NCBI GenBank assembly: GCA_900548765.1
Contig: URLU01000031.1
Coordinates: forward strand, 1 to 16,015
Direction of reading: 5' to 3'
Source: an uncultured Lachnobacterium sp.
GTDB taxonomy: Bacteria; Bacillota; Clostridia; Lachnospirales; Lachnospiraceae
DNA length: 16,015 nt
This document shows, piece after piece, positions 6,913 to 15,500 of this stretch; position 1 is the first letter of the stretch, and each line of letters starts with the position of its first letter. Position numbers and translations under genes: made by a program. The notes under the pieces are model-generated. The model searched no databases, had not been told where the DNA came from, and worked only from the letters and a program-made list of their open reading frames with translations.

Positions 6913-6952
6913 AAAACCTGCCATTGGCAGCTCCTATGCATGCTTTGGTATA
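6913..6952. repeat. Dispersed intergenic repeat, copy A
   Basis: The best-preserved single copy. On the plus strand it begins AAAACCTGCCATTGGCAG, continues with CTCCTATGCATG and ends CTTTGGTAT. The centre is a perfect palindrome, CTGCCA-T-TGGCAG. On the minus strand the hairpin is followed by GTTTTATGTATTT, which resembles a weak terminator. It sits about 45 nt after the stop codon of the HAD gene at 6997, where it could end the dinB-group transcript. Confidence 0.65.
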
Positions 6953-6996
6953 CAGAAAAAGTTCGGTATTAAAAGTGCCTCATCAGTTTCGCACCT

Positions 6997-7641
6997 CTAT
7001 AACAGTTTCTCGATATCCGTAAGGACATCAATTCGTGCATAAAGCATCTGGCTTATCTCATCATCTGGTTCAGTCTGGTCTGGCACCATGACTGCTTTAC
7101 AGCCGGCTGCGTATGCGCTCTTTATTCCGTTTGGTGAGTCCTCTACTGCGATTGCCTCTTCCGGTGCTATGCCAAGTTCTTTGCAGGCATAGGCGTATAT
7201 GTCAGGAGATGGCTTGCCCTCCTTTACCATATGGGCTGATATAAGCTTATCGAAATACCTTTCTAAGCCGATTCGCTTCACATAACGCCTGGTGCGCTCT
7301 AGGTCATTTGCTGTAGCTATGGCTGTGATATAGCCATGCTCTCTGAGATATGTAAGGATTTCCACACAGCCCGGCTTTAACTCTATTCCATCCTTTAATG
7401 ATTCCTCCATGAGCTGCTTGCGGTATTCCCGCACCTTCTCATAATCAAAGTCCTCACCATACCATTTCCTAAAGGTCTGGACTGAAAACGGCCTGCCCAG
7501 TGAACGGAGGTAAAGTGCCTGCTCATCAGACATATCATATCCGAAATGCCTGACTGCCTTTGGCCAGTTTATTCTGTAATATTTTTCTGTATCTATAAGG
7601 GTGCCATCCAGATCAAAGATGACGGCTTTTATTTTACTCAT
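6997..7641 (-). CDS. HAD-superfamily hydrolase, subfamily IA (beta-phosphoglucomutase-like)
   Basis: A 214-aa HAD phosphatase with a small helical C1 cap. Motif I is FDLDGTLIDTE (Asp10, Asp12), motif II is ATAND with Thr110, motif III is Lys143 in KEGKPSPDIY, and motif IV is AVEDSPNGIKSA with Asp168. GKPSPDIY and EDSPNGI are the signature of the beta-phosphoglucomutase/phosphoglycolate-phosphatase branch, acting on sugar phosphates or related small molecules. Length fits the family. It lies 58 nt downstream of dinB with no terminator between, so it is probably the last gene of that transcript. GGGAG lies about ten bases before the ATG. The substrate is unresolved. Confidence 0.92.
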   Translation of the reverse strand: MSKIKAVIFDLDGTLIDTEKYYRINWPKAVRHFGYDMSDEQALYLRSLGRPFSVQTFRKWYGEDFDYEKVREYRKQLMEESLKDGIELKPGCVEILTYLREHGYITAIATANDLERTRRYVKRIGLERYFDKLISAHMVKEGKPSPDIYAYACKELGIAPEEAIAVEDSPNGIKSAYAAGCKAVMVPDQTEPDDEISQMLYARIDVLTDIEKLL

Positions 7642-7699
7642 GCTTGTGTTCTCCCTGTATCCTGAATTTTATGTACTTCGTCCTGCGCTGACAGCTATC

Positions 7700-8920
7700 T
7701 CAGGATTTTGCCTTCCTCTCTATGTCCCTTGAATTATTTTCCAAAGCGGATGCCCGCTTAATTGCTCCTGCCCCAAATTTATCCTTGATGGAATCCATGG
7801 CTTTGTCCAACCGCTCCAGCTTCTCATAATCGGTGTTATCAAAGAGGCTCATCTGCCTGCCTCCATCTGCACTTGCAACCTTGGTGGACACCCCCAGCAG
7901 TCTGATTGGGGTTCCATCCCATTTTTCTGTAAATAGCTTACATGCCTGCTCATATATCTCCTGAGTTATGTTGGTTGCAGAATACAGGGAGCACTGATGC
8001 GATGCCCTGGTCAGGTCGTTATATTTTATCTGCACCGTCACTGTGTCCGCCTTCATTCCATCATTTCTAAGCCGTGCGCCCACATTGTCCGACAAGCGCA
8101 GCAAAATGGATTTGGCTGTATCTTCATCTGTCACATCAAAAGGCAGGGTTGTCGAGTTGCCATACCCCTTGTTATCAGCCCTGACCGGCTCTACCGGTGA
8201 ATCATCCAGACCATTAGCATATCTCCACAGGACGTCGCCATGCTTTTTGAGCACATTGGATATGAGCCCTCTGTCTGATTCTGCCAGATCTCCTATTGTG
8301 AAAATGCCAAGCTTATTTAGCCTTTCCACTGCTGCCTTACCTGCAAAAAACAGGTCTCCTACCGGCAAGGGCCACATCTTTTTCTCAATTTCCTCCGGGA
8401 AAAGGGTGTGAACCATATCCGGTTTCTTAAAATCACTCGCCATCTTGGCAAGCACCTTGTTAGATGAGACTCCCACATTTACTGTAAAACCGAGTTCATT
8501 TCTCACCCGATTCCTAATCCTGTTGGCAGCCTCCACCGGCTCACCAAACAGTCTTGTAGTGCCTGTCATGTCCACAAATGCCTCGTCCACAGAAAACTGT
8601 TCAATCGTATCTGAATACTGACGCAGTATTTCTATAAAAGCCTTGGAATATCTGCGATACAGCTCATGTCTGGGTGGAACCAGGACTAAATCCGGACACT
8701 TTCGCAGGGCATCCACAACTGGCTCCGCCGTGGTTATGTTGTACTTTTTTGCTGGAATAGACTTAGCCAGAATGATACCATGTCTGGTGGCAATATCACC
8801 TCCCACGGCTGAAGGGATTTGACGCAAATCCACCTCCTCACCGTGTTTCAGGCGCTCCACTGCCTCCCATGAAAGAAATGCACTATTAACATCAATGTGA
8901 AAAATAACCCTGTCTCTCAT
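7700..8920 (-). CDS. dinB: DNA polymerase IV (Y-family translesion polymerase)
   Basis: A 406-aa error-prone polymerase that copies past damaged bases. The palm carries the metal-binding residues Asp10 (FHIDVNSAF) and Asp112-Glu113 (FSVDEAFVD). NVGVSSNKVLAKMASDFKKP (148-167) is the conserved finger/palm segment. The thumb has a helix-hairpin-helix around LNKLGIFTIGDLA, and the little-finger domain covers about 245-350. A sliding-clamp binding motif, QMSLF, is at 356-360, followed by a C-terminal tail with DKFGAGAIKRAS, as commonly seen in Firmicute DinB proteins. Its ATG begins one base after the stop of the preceding 152-aa gene, with AGAAGAG inside that gene's end as ribosome binding site, so translation is probably coupled. 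No LexA-type GAAC-N4-GTTC box was noticed upstream of the pair. Confidence 0.96.
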   Translation of the reverse strand: MRDRVIFHIDVNSAFLSWEAVERLKHGEEVDLRQIPSAVGGDIATRHGIILAKSIPAKKYNITTAEPVVDALRKCPDLVLVPPRHELYRRYSKAFIEILRQYSDTIEQFSVDEAFVDMTGTTRLFGEPVEAANRIRNRVRNELGFTVNVGVSSNKVLAKMASDFKKPDMVHTLFPEEIEKKMWPLPVGDLFFAGKAAVERLNKLGIFTIGDLAESDRGLISNVLKKHGDVLWRYANGLDDSPVEPVRADNKGYGNSTTLPFDVTDEDTAKSILLRLSDNVGARLRNDGMKADTVTVQIKYNDLTRASHQCSLYSATNITQEIYEQACKLFTEKWDGTPIRLLGVSTKVASADGGRQMSLFDNTDYEKLERLDKAMDSIKDKFGAGAIKRASALENNSRDIERKAKS

Positions 8921-8921
8921 A

Positions 8922-9380
8922 TTACTCTTCTGAATTCATAAAACGATCCCATTCCTCGCTGTCTCCATCTGCGGTTACAACGAGGTTGTAGGTATGCTCA
9001 TCTGTTCCGTCGATAACAAAAATATACTCATTATCGCTTGATTTTTCTATGACAAAGGCATATCCGTCCAGAAAATAATTCATGGTTTCGGTATAATCTG
9101 CCTCTTCGATAGCTGTATCCTCGTCCTCCCTCATCAGGTTGCCGTCTGCATCATAAGTCTTGTACCCCTCTTTTACAAGGCTTATAATCTCAGCATTCTG
9201 AAGCTTAAGCACAAGTCCGTTTGTCCTCATGGTACGGATGTCCCTGTTTTTGGAATTTTCAGATAGAATTTTCACATCATCAAGAACGATTGTAAAAACT
9301 CCTCCACTGTACTTGACATCAGATACATGAACCTCCGAAAAAATGAAATTGTCAAATTCGTTAACTGTTGTGTAATTCAT
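8922..9380 (-). CDS. Hypothetical acidic protein translationally coupled to dinB
   Basis: I do not recognise this 152-aa protein. It is strongly acidic, rich in Asp and Glu especially after residue 85 (REDEDTAIEEAD and a DSEEWDRFMNSEE terminus), and has alternating hydrophobic patterns suggesting beta strands (VFTIVLDDVKIL, LVLKLQNAEIISL, YAFVIEK, YIFVIDG). No signal peptide, membrane segment or cysteine is present, so it is probably a soluble cytoplasmic beta-rich protein. The start has AGAGGA six bases upstream. A TATAAA at 9419-9414 could be its -10 box, but the -35 region is poor. The stop codon is separated from the Pol IV ATG by one base, so the two are made together. A regulatory or unrelated housekeeping role is equally possible. 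Confidence 0.8.
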   Translation of the reverse strand: MNYTTVNEFDNFIFSEVHVSDVKYSGGVFTIVLDDVKILSENSKNRDIRTMRTNGLVLKLQNAEIISLVKEGYKTYDADGNLMREDEDTAIEEADYTETMNYFLDGYAFVIEKSSDNEYIFVIDGTDEHTYNLVVTADGDSEEWDRFMNSEE

Positions 9381-9440
9381 ATGTTTTCCTCTTAATGCTT
9401 CAATATCTTATTATTTATACCATTTACTACTTTCATACAG

Positions 9441-9480
9441 GAAACTTGCCACCAGCAGCTTTTCCTGAACGCTTTGGCAT
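9441..9480. repeat. Dispersed intergenic repeat, copy B
   Basis: A diverged copy of the 39-bp family. It reads GAAACTTGCCACCAGCAG on the plus strand, then CTTTTCCTGAACG and CTTTGGCAT. The core palindrome has decayed, but the right end is recognisable. It lies between the ABC-F gene and the 152-aa gene and abuts a separate hairpin at 9479-9515. Confidence 0.5.
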
Positions 9481-9515
9481 ATCAGAGGTGTGACACTTTG
9501 TATCACATCTGATAT
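9479..9515. other. 13-bp stem-loop between the ABC-F gene and the dinB group
   Basis: ATATCAGA and TGTGA (9479-9493, interrupted by a two-base GG bulge) pair with TCACA and TCTGATAT (9503-9515), leaving a nine-base loop. It lies 31 bp past the ABC-F stop codon. No U-tract follows on the minus strand, so a classical terminator is doubtful. It may be an mRNA 3'-end stabiliser or an operator. Confidence 0.55.
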
Positions 9516-9545
9516 ATTACTAATTCATAATACTAACCTACATTT

Positions 9546-11105
9546 TTATATACGGGTTGTCCACTTAGAGCAGTCCCAGACGTCAGTCGCCAGCCCCTCA
9601 TAAAATTCCGGTTCATGGCACACCATGAGAATACTGCCCTTGTACGCCTTAAGCGCACGCTTTAGCTCATCCTTGGCATCTACATCCAGATGTTTTGTAG
9701 GCTCATCAAGAAGCAGAATATTGGTTTCCCTGTTTATAAGCTTGCATAGACGTACCTTTGCCTGCTCACCACCTGAGAGCACCCTCACCAGACTCTCGAT
9801 ATGCTTGGTGGTAAGACCGCATTTTGCCAGGGCACTTCTCACATCATACTGTGAAAACGAAGGAAACTCTGACCAGATTTCCTCTATACAGGTAGTTGAA
9901 ACAGACTGATCCATCTCCTGCTCGAAGTAACCGATTTCCAGATAATCACCCAGCTCCACCGTACCCTCTAATGAAGGAATCAGACCTAAAATACTCTTTA
10001 AAAGAGTGGTTTTTCCAATACCATTTGCTCCTGTTAAAACCACCTTCTGCCCCCTCTCCATCTCAAGATTGAGAGCGGATGAGAGTGGGTCATTTTTATC
10101 ATATCCTATCACAAGACCCTCTGTTTTAAAAATATATCGGCTGGGAGTCCGTGCCTCCTTAAAGTTAAACTCAGGCTTTGGCTTTTCCCTGTCGAGTTCG
10201 ATAACATCCATATTGTCAAGTTTTTTCTGGCGTGACATAGCCATGTTTCTTGTTGCAACACGGGCTTTATTTCTGGCAACAAAGTCCTTGAGTTCCGCAA
10301 TCTCCTTCTGCTGCTTGTTGTAAGCAGCCTCAAGCTGAGCCTTCTTCATCTCATATACTTCCATGAACTTGTCATAATCCCCCACATAGCGGTTGAGCTG
10401 GCGGTTGTCCATGTGATAAATCAGGTTAACCACGCTGTTCAAAAATGGAACATCATGGGAAATCAAAATAAAGGCATTCTCATAATCATTGAGGTAGCGC
10501 TTAAGCCACTCGATATGCTCCACATCCAGATAGTTAGTCGGCTCATCCAGAAGCAGGATGTCTGGCTTTTCAAGCAAAAGCTTTGCCATAAGCACCTTAG
10601 TTCTCTGTCCACCGCTTAAGTCTGTGACATCCTTATCCAATCCCAAATCAAGCAGACCAAGTGCTCTCGCCACTTCTTCTACCTTGGAATCAATCATGTA
10701 AAAATCATGCATGGTGAGCAGGTCCTGAATAGTACCAGCCTCCGCCATCATGTCATCCATTTCCTCAGGCGAAGCCTCTCCAAGCTTCTCATAAATCTCA
10801 TTCATCTGAGCTTCCATATCAAAGAGAAAATCAAATGCTGATTTAAGAACTGAGCCAATAGTCATGCCCTTTTCAAGAGCTGTGTGCTGGTCCAGATAAC
10901 CAACACGGACATTTTTCGCCCACTCAATTTTGCCCTCATCAGGCTGGAGCCTGCCTGTAATGATATTCATAAAGGTGGACTTACCCTCACCATTTGCTCC
11001 TATTAAACCGATGTGTTCTCCCTTTAGAAGTCGGAAAGACACATCCTCAAAAATAGCACGGTCACCGAAACCGTGGCTTAAATGTTCAACGTTTAAAATA
11101 CTCAT
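9546..11105 (-). CDS. ABC-F family ATP-binding protein
   Basis: A 519-aa cytoplasmic ATPase with two ABC domains and no membrane segment. ABC-F proteins bind the ribosome E site and act in translation or antibiotic protection. Domain 1 has Walker A GANGEGKST (36-44), signature LSGGQ (163-167), Walker B ILLLDEP (183-189) and switch ISHD. Domain 2 has GANGIGKTT (359-367), LSGGE (443-447), ILLLDEP (463-469) and an unusual CHEP (496-499) in place of SHD. The charged interdomain linker (about 240-320) is the P-site tRNA-interaction motif region. EPTNYLD in domain 1 becomes EPTKHLD in domain 2. The start MSILNVEHL is chosen because GAGG lies upstream. A frame continuing to 11327 would translate the intergenic repeats and is rejected. 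Whether it is a housekeeping or resistance member cannot be told. Confidence 0.93.
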   Translation of the reverse strand: MSILNVEHLSHGFGDRAIFEDVSFRLLKGEHIGLIGANGEGKSTFMNIITGRLQPDEGKIEWAKNVRVGYLDQHTALEKGMTIGSVLKSAFDFLFDMEAQMNEIYEKLGEASPEEMDDMMAEAGTIQDLLTMHDFYMIDSKVEEVARALGLLDLGLDKDVTDLSGGQRTKVLMAKLLLEKPDILLLDEPTNYLDVEHIEWLKRYLNDYENAFILISHDVPFLNSVVNLIYHMDNRQLNRYVGDYDKFMEVYEMKKAQLEAAYNKQQKEIAELKDFVARNKARVATRNMAMSRQKKLDNMDVIELDREKPKPEFNFKEARTPSRYIFKTEGLVIGYDKNDPLSSALNLEMERGQKVVLTGANGIGKTTLLKSILGLIPSLEGTVELGDYLEIGYFEQEMDQSVSTTCIEEIWSEFPSFSQYDVRSALAKCGLTTKHIESLVRVLSGGEQAKVRLCKLINRETNILLLDEPTKHLDVDAKDELKRALKAYKGSILMVCHEPEFYEGLATDVWDCSKWTTRI

Positions 11106-11136
11106 ATGTTCCTCATTATAATTCGCATACATACAT

Positions 11137-11246
11137 AAAACCTGCCACCAACCGAACCTGCCACTGGCAGTTTCTCTGGATGCATGGCAACTGGCAGTTT
11201 TTCTGGATGCATGGCAACTGGCAGCTTTTATTGCATACTTTGGTAT
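11137..11246. repeat. Dispersed intergenic repeat, copy C, expanded by a 27-bp tandem duplication
   Basis: The ends match the other copies: AAAACCTGCCACC on the left and CTGGCAGCTTTTATTGCATA plus CTTTGGTAT on the right, with the palindrome CTGCCACTGGCAG inside. The middle is expanded by a direct repeat. A 27-bp unit beginning CTGGCAGTTTCTCTGGATGC at 11164 recurs at 11191 with one mismatch, and a third partial unit begins at 11218. It forms much of the 5' untranslated region of the ABC-F mRNA. Confidence 0.8.
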
Positions 11247-11285
11247 ATATGCGCGGTCATGCTCATAAAATATTATAGTTGCATC

Positions 11286-11303
11286 GCATATGCTTTCATA
11301 TGC
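11286..11303 (-). other. Hairpin at the 5' end of the ABC-F leader
   Basis: GCATATG and CATATGC form a perfect 7-bp stem with a four-base loop, with TTGCA/TGCAA partly extending it. It lies just after the predicted transcription start. No U-tract follows, so attenuation by a simple terminator is not supported. Confidence 0.5.
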
Positions 11304-11317
11304 AAAAATACCATGAC

Positions 11318-11346
11318 ATTGTAACAAAATCCTTTGATTTTCTCAA
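11318..11346 (-). promoter_or_regulatory. Promoter of the ABC-F gene
   Basis: TTGAGA at 11346-11341, a 17-bp spacer and TACAAT at 11323-11318 form a good vegetative promoter. It implies a leader of about 200 nt before the ATG. A perfect TATAAT further downstream (about 11277) has no adequate -35 and is a weaker alternative. Confidence 0.7.
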
Positions 11347-11390
11347 GATTTTAAAATTAATTCCTTATGTATTCCCCATGTATCTGAATG

Positions 11391-11936
11391 TCAGGCTTCA
11401 CCAGTAAGTTTCACAAGGCGCATGGTATGATGCATGGCTTCAAGAACTATTCCAAACAAATCATCTGTCTTGATACGGATGCTGCTGGTATTGATACAAG
11501 GATGGCAGCCTACATACTCTCCCTTAAGCACATCCTCATCCACCAGTAACTGAACTGCGTTGGCATCATCATTTATCAGCCCCATAATACTTACAGAGCC
11601 TGGTGTGATGTCAAGGTATTTTTCCATGTCTTCCGGCGATGCAAAGGATAGTCTGGCACTGTCTATCTGGTGTGAAAGCTCCTTAGTTTTGAAAGTCTTA
11701 TCTCCCGGCATCATAAGCAGATAAAAGTCAGTCTTCTGCCTGTTGCACAAGAAGAGGTTCTTGCATATTGTGGCCTGCAATGCTTTGTCAATCTCAGCGC
11801 ACACCTCCATGGTGGTAGCCTCGTCGTGGTCTACTCTCTGATAGGGGATATTCAGCTTGTCTAAAAAATCATAGGTGCGTATTTCTTTTGGTAGGCGGCC
11901 GATTTCGTCTGTTGGTCTTCCGTTTTGTAATTCCAT
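11391..11936 (-). CDS. YbaK/ProXp-ala-type aminoacyl-tRNA deacylase
   Basis: A 181-aa stand-alone editing-domain protein. Members hydrolyse mischarged tRNA such as Ala-tRNA-Pro, protecting translation from proline-codon errors. The YbaK fold is seen in ICKNLFLCNRQKTDFYLLMM (57-76, with conserved Lys59), GSVSIMGLINDD (113-124) and GCHPCINTSSIRI (143-155), which point to the ProXp-ala/ProX branch rather than YbaK proper. The start MELQNGRPTDE is chosen because AAGAAGGA lies just upstream. The 12 extra N-terminal codons available would be a Lys/Asn-rich low-complexity stretch. It follows the phosphatase gene after a 95-bp AT-rich gap and is separated from the ABC-F gene by that gene's own promoter. 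Confidence 0.9.
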   Translation of the reverse strand: MELQNGRPTDEIGRLPKEIRTYDFLDKLNIPYQRVDHDEATTMEVCAEIDKALQATICKNLFLCNRQKTDFYLLMMPGDKTFKTKELSHQIDSARLSFASPEDMEKYLDITPGSVSIMGLINDDANAVQLLVDEDVLKGEYVGCHPCINTSSIRIKTDDLFGIVLEAMHHTMRLVKLTGEA

Positions 11937-12031
11937 GAGCTTTTCCTTCTTATTATTTTTCATTATTTTCATTATTATTTCACTGCTTTTATGCCGATAT
12001 TTTTTGTCTATTTCTGTAATAATATAATTTA

Positions 12032-12508
12032 TTACTTCAATAAGCCCTGGGCTTCAAGATAATTAAGAAATCCATCACAGCCCTCTACCACATCATCATA
12101 GGTTTCATCAAAATTTCCTGTGTACCATGGGTCTGCTATGTCCCTGTCTGAACCAGCAAAGCTCAAAAGCTTGTATATTTTACCATCAGGGTCATTGTTT
12201 AACATCCGGTTCAGGTTCCGTATATTGGCAGAATCCATACCTATAATATAATCAAATTTGTCATAGTCTGCCAGGGTGATTTGCTTTGCCCTGTGTGGAA
12301 CCAATGGGATTCCTACCTGTCTTAGTTTGTTTACTGTGCCCCAGTGGGGAGGGTTTCCAATTTCCTCTCTGCTGGTTGCAAAGCTGTCTATGACGAACTG
12401 GTTTGCTATGCCCAGAGCTTTTACCTTGTGGGTGAATACGCTCTCACAAAGGGGTGAGCGGCAGATGTTGCCGTGACAGCAGAAGGCTGCTCTTATTTTT
12501 TCTGTCAT
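12032..12508 (-). CDS. Low-molecular-weight protein tyrosine phosphatase
   Basis: A 158-aa cytoplasmic phosphatase that removes phosphate from tyrosine (or arginine) residues of proteins. The P-loop CHGNICRS at 11-18 gives the catalytic CX5R, with Cys11 as nucleophile and Arg17. The general acid is Asp126 in the DPW loop (IADPWYTGNFDE). Length and arrangement are standard for the family. It lies about 50 bp after hsdR; AGGAG is eleven bases before the ATG, rather far. No kinase or capsule gene is nearby, so the physiological target is unknown. No terminator is seen between hsdR and this gene, so readthrough is possible. Confidence 0.94.
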   Translation of the reverse strand: MTEKIRAAFCCHGNICRSPLCESVFTHKVKALGIANQFVIDSFATSREEIGNPPHWGTVNKLRQVGIPLVPHRAKQITLADYDKFDYIIGMDSANIRNLNRMLNNDPDGKIYKLLSFAGSDRDIADPWYTGNFDETYDDVVEGCDGFLNYLEAQGLLK

Positions 12509-12558
12509 TATTTATATAACTCCTCATTAATTTTATAATATTTTCTCTATGCACTTAT

Positions 12559-15500
12559 TTACGCCACTGCATTAGCATTAATCTGGTCGATAACCTTCTT
12601 AATCCCCATCCATACTCTCATATCCGTAAATATCTCAACCACACTGCCCTTATCAGTAAAGGGAGACTCTTGAAGCACTGACAAATCTTTCATCATACCA
12701 TTGTGCACAATGTACTCAACAATCTGATTTACAAAATATATCTGTCTGCTATCAAAATTTGTATCATTCAAAAACTCTGAAAAGGCTTCCTTTGCAGCAT
12801 TCATATCAAGTCCTACAATCTCACGCACAAACTCTCCCAATGGTTTATGTCCATATTCCTTTTCATAATCATCCTTTGAGCCCAGTTCATTCCAAAGAAT
12901 CTGCTCCAGACTTTCTATATCCACCTCTGTCAACGGCTGATTGGTTTTAAGCTTTGCAATTGCAATATTATCCTGATGTTGGCGAATATAAAATTCTGCT
13001 TTAGCCTTATAATTTTTTAACTCATCATTTTCAAGCTCTGACTCATTCCACTCTGTCGATAATATCTCATCAGTGAAGTCTGTATCATATTTTATAATTC
13101 CCTTAGGCAGATATTTCATAAGATTACGGAGGCTTACCCTAATATACTCAAATTCATCAATTCCAGCGTTATCTACATAATCAGTATGAAGAATTTTATT
13201 TATAAGTTCTGACTGTACCTGAATTTCAGGAATATTTGCAACACCTGCAATACCTTCTACTTTTTTCAAAAGATCACTTTTATGTCTGCCAAATCCCTTT
13301 CCTGCAAGATAAGCCAATTCCATTCCATACATCAAAGCATCAAAACGAATCGCACTTACTTCATCTCCATCCGGCTGAATTAATGGTGCTAACTCATCAC
13401 GAACCATCAATGTATCCTCAAATATAATTGATTGATAATTACTTTCCACTGAATATGTATCTACATACTTAAGATGCTGCCTTACTGCAAAGTTTTCACG
13501 GTTCAGTTCCTGCACCTTGCCTGTCATCTTGTCAACAAGTTTGTTCCTGTAAGCAATAAGTCTGTCCATCTGATATTCAATGCTTTGAAGTTTATATGCA
13601 ATTTCAAATTCAAGAGAAAAAACCGCCCCCTGTAAAGCAATCATATTTGCTGTTGGTCTTCCCTGATTCATACGGAAAAATTCAAAGTTTCCACAAAAAT
13701 CAAAGATATAGAACTTGTCCTTATCCTCTCCATCTATAAGTCCAGGACACAGTCTTGTACCACGTCCTATCATCTGCCAAAACTTCGCCTTACTCATTAC
13801 CTTTTTGAAAAATACAAGGTTCAACACTTCCGGTACATCAATACCTGTGTCAAGCATATCTACAGATATAGCAATCTGTGGCATTTTGTCAGCATCCGAG
13901 AACTCATCTATTGCACTCTGCGCATATGTCATATAGTTATCAATTACTTTTGCAAAAGGCTGCCCATTTTTACTAAGCTCAGGATACTGCTTGTTGAATA
14001 CTTCAAGTATCTTCTCCGCATGATCGTGATTTTTGGCAAAAATAATTGTTTTACCGATTTTCTGACCATAATCCACTTTAAGTCCGTCTCGCATCAGCAC
14101 ATGAAGAACCTGTTTAATGGTATCCTCATTAAATACCCATGTATTTAAAGCAGCCGAATCTATTCTCTCTGGCAGTTTACCATCTTCAAATTCAAAAGTA
14201 TCTTCATAAACAGCTTTATCTTCATCCGACAATTCATCATAAGCGATGCCTTCTTCAATGAATTTCGTCTTGCTTTCAACCGTTACAAAATCTACAAGAT
14301 AGCCATCTTTTACAGCCTGTGCCAACTCATATCCATATGTAGGCACTCCATTTTCCAAATCAAATATTTCATAAGTATTTTTTTCAATCTCATCCTTAGG
14401 TGTTGCTGTAAGACCAACTAACGGAGCATCAAAATAATTAAAAATATCCCTATACTTGTTGTAAATAGACCTATGTGCTTCATCACAGATTACAAGATCA
14501 AAATGTCCACAAGTAAATAACTTACCATTATCATCCCTGACTGAATCGATACAGTTTATCATGGTCTGATAGGTAGAAAAAATGCAATGTGCTGTATAAT
14601 TATCTTTTTCCTCTACAATATTTGCACATGATAAATTAGACAAACGCTTTGCAAAATCTCTTTTTGCCTGTGTAACCAGTGAATTACGATCTGCAAGAAA
14701 CAAAATATTTCTAATCCAGCCCGCATCCAAAAGTACCTTACATAATGCAATCACAGTTCTTGTTTTACCGGAACCAGTTGCCATTACAAGAAGTGCCTTC
14801 CTACGATTGCGATTGTCAAATGCATCACAAGCAGCCTTAATTGCAGCTTCCTGATAATAGCGGTCTGCAATATCCTTACGCACTGAAATATGTCTCAGAC
14901 TTGTCTTCATTTTTTGAAGGTTGAAGAGCTTTTCTAAATCTCTCTTTGAATAAATAGCCGCAACCTTTCTCTCCGGATACTGATTATCTATAACTCTCGT
15001 CTCAAAACCATTCGTTAGAAAAACCACTGGTCTTCTCTTATACTTTTTCTCTAATATGTCAGCATAAAGCTTTGCCTGCTGCCTGCCTTTTACTACATCC
15101 ACACAGGTTCGCTTCGCCTCAACTACCGCAAGAGGCTTATGACTATCATCATAAAGCACATAGTCCGCAAAGCCCACCTCTGATTTATTTGGCATTCCCG
15201 AAAGTTCAACTTCATTAATCCAGTCTTGCCCTTCTATCCAGTCAGCATCCAACAGCATAGAATCAATATAAATTTTTCTTGTCTTATACTCTGATAAATC
15301 AAGAGGTTTTGGAACATAAGTCTTCTGTTGTTCCGTACGCTTAGCTGTCAACGCTTCCTTAAGAGCTTTATTTTCAGCAATTAATGCCTGCAAATCCACA
15401 TCAGTATCCGAAGATTTAGCCACCTCAGGATTTTCATATGTTTCATTCAACAGATTTACATCATACTGTCTCTCTTTATAAAAATCAGAATAGCAGTATG

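Noticed and set aside
9381..9545. LexA/SOS box for the dinB group
   Set aside because: No GAAC-N4-GTTC-like palindrome was found upstream of the 152-aa gene or dinB.
11164..11224. Tandem 27-bp units considered as a CRISPR array
   Set aside because: The units are directly adjacent with no spacers, only two full copies exist, and no cas gene is near.
11106..11327. N-terminal extension of the ABC-F protein with the duplicated peptide ASCHASR
   Set aside because: It is a translation of the intergenic tandem repeats. The conserved domain begins at MSILNVEHL, which has its own ribosome binding site.
13236..13936. Plus-strand open frames opposite hsdR
   Set aside because: They are shadows of the long intact hsdR frame without ribosome binding sites or recognisable domains.
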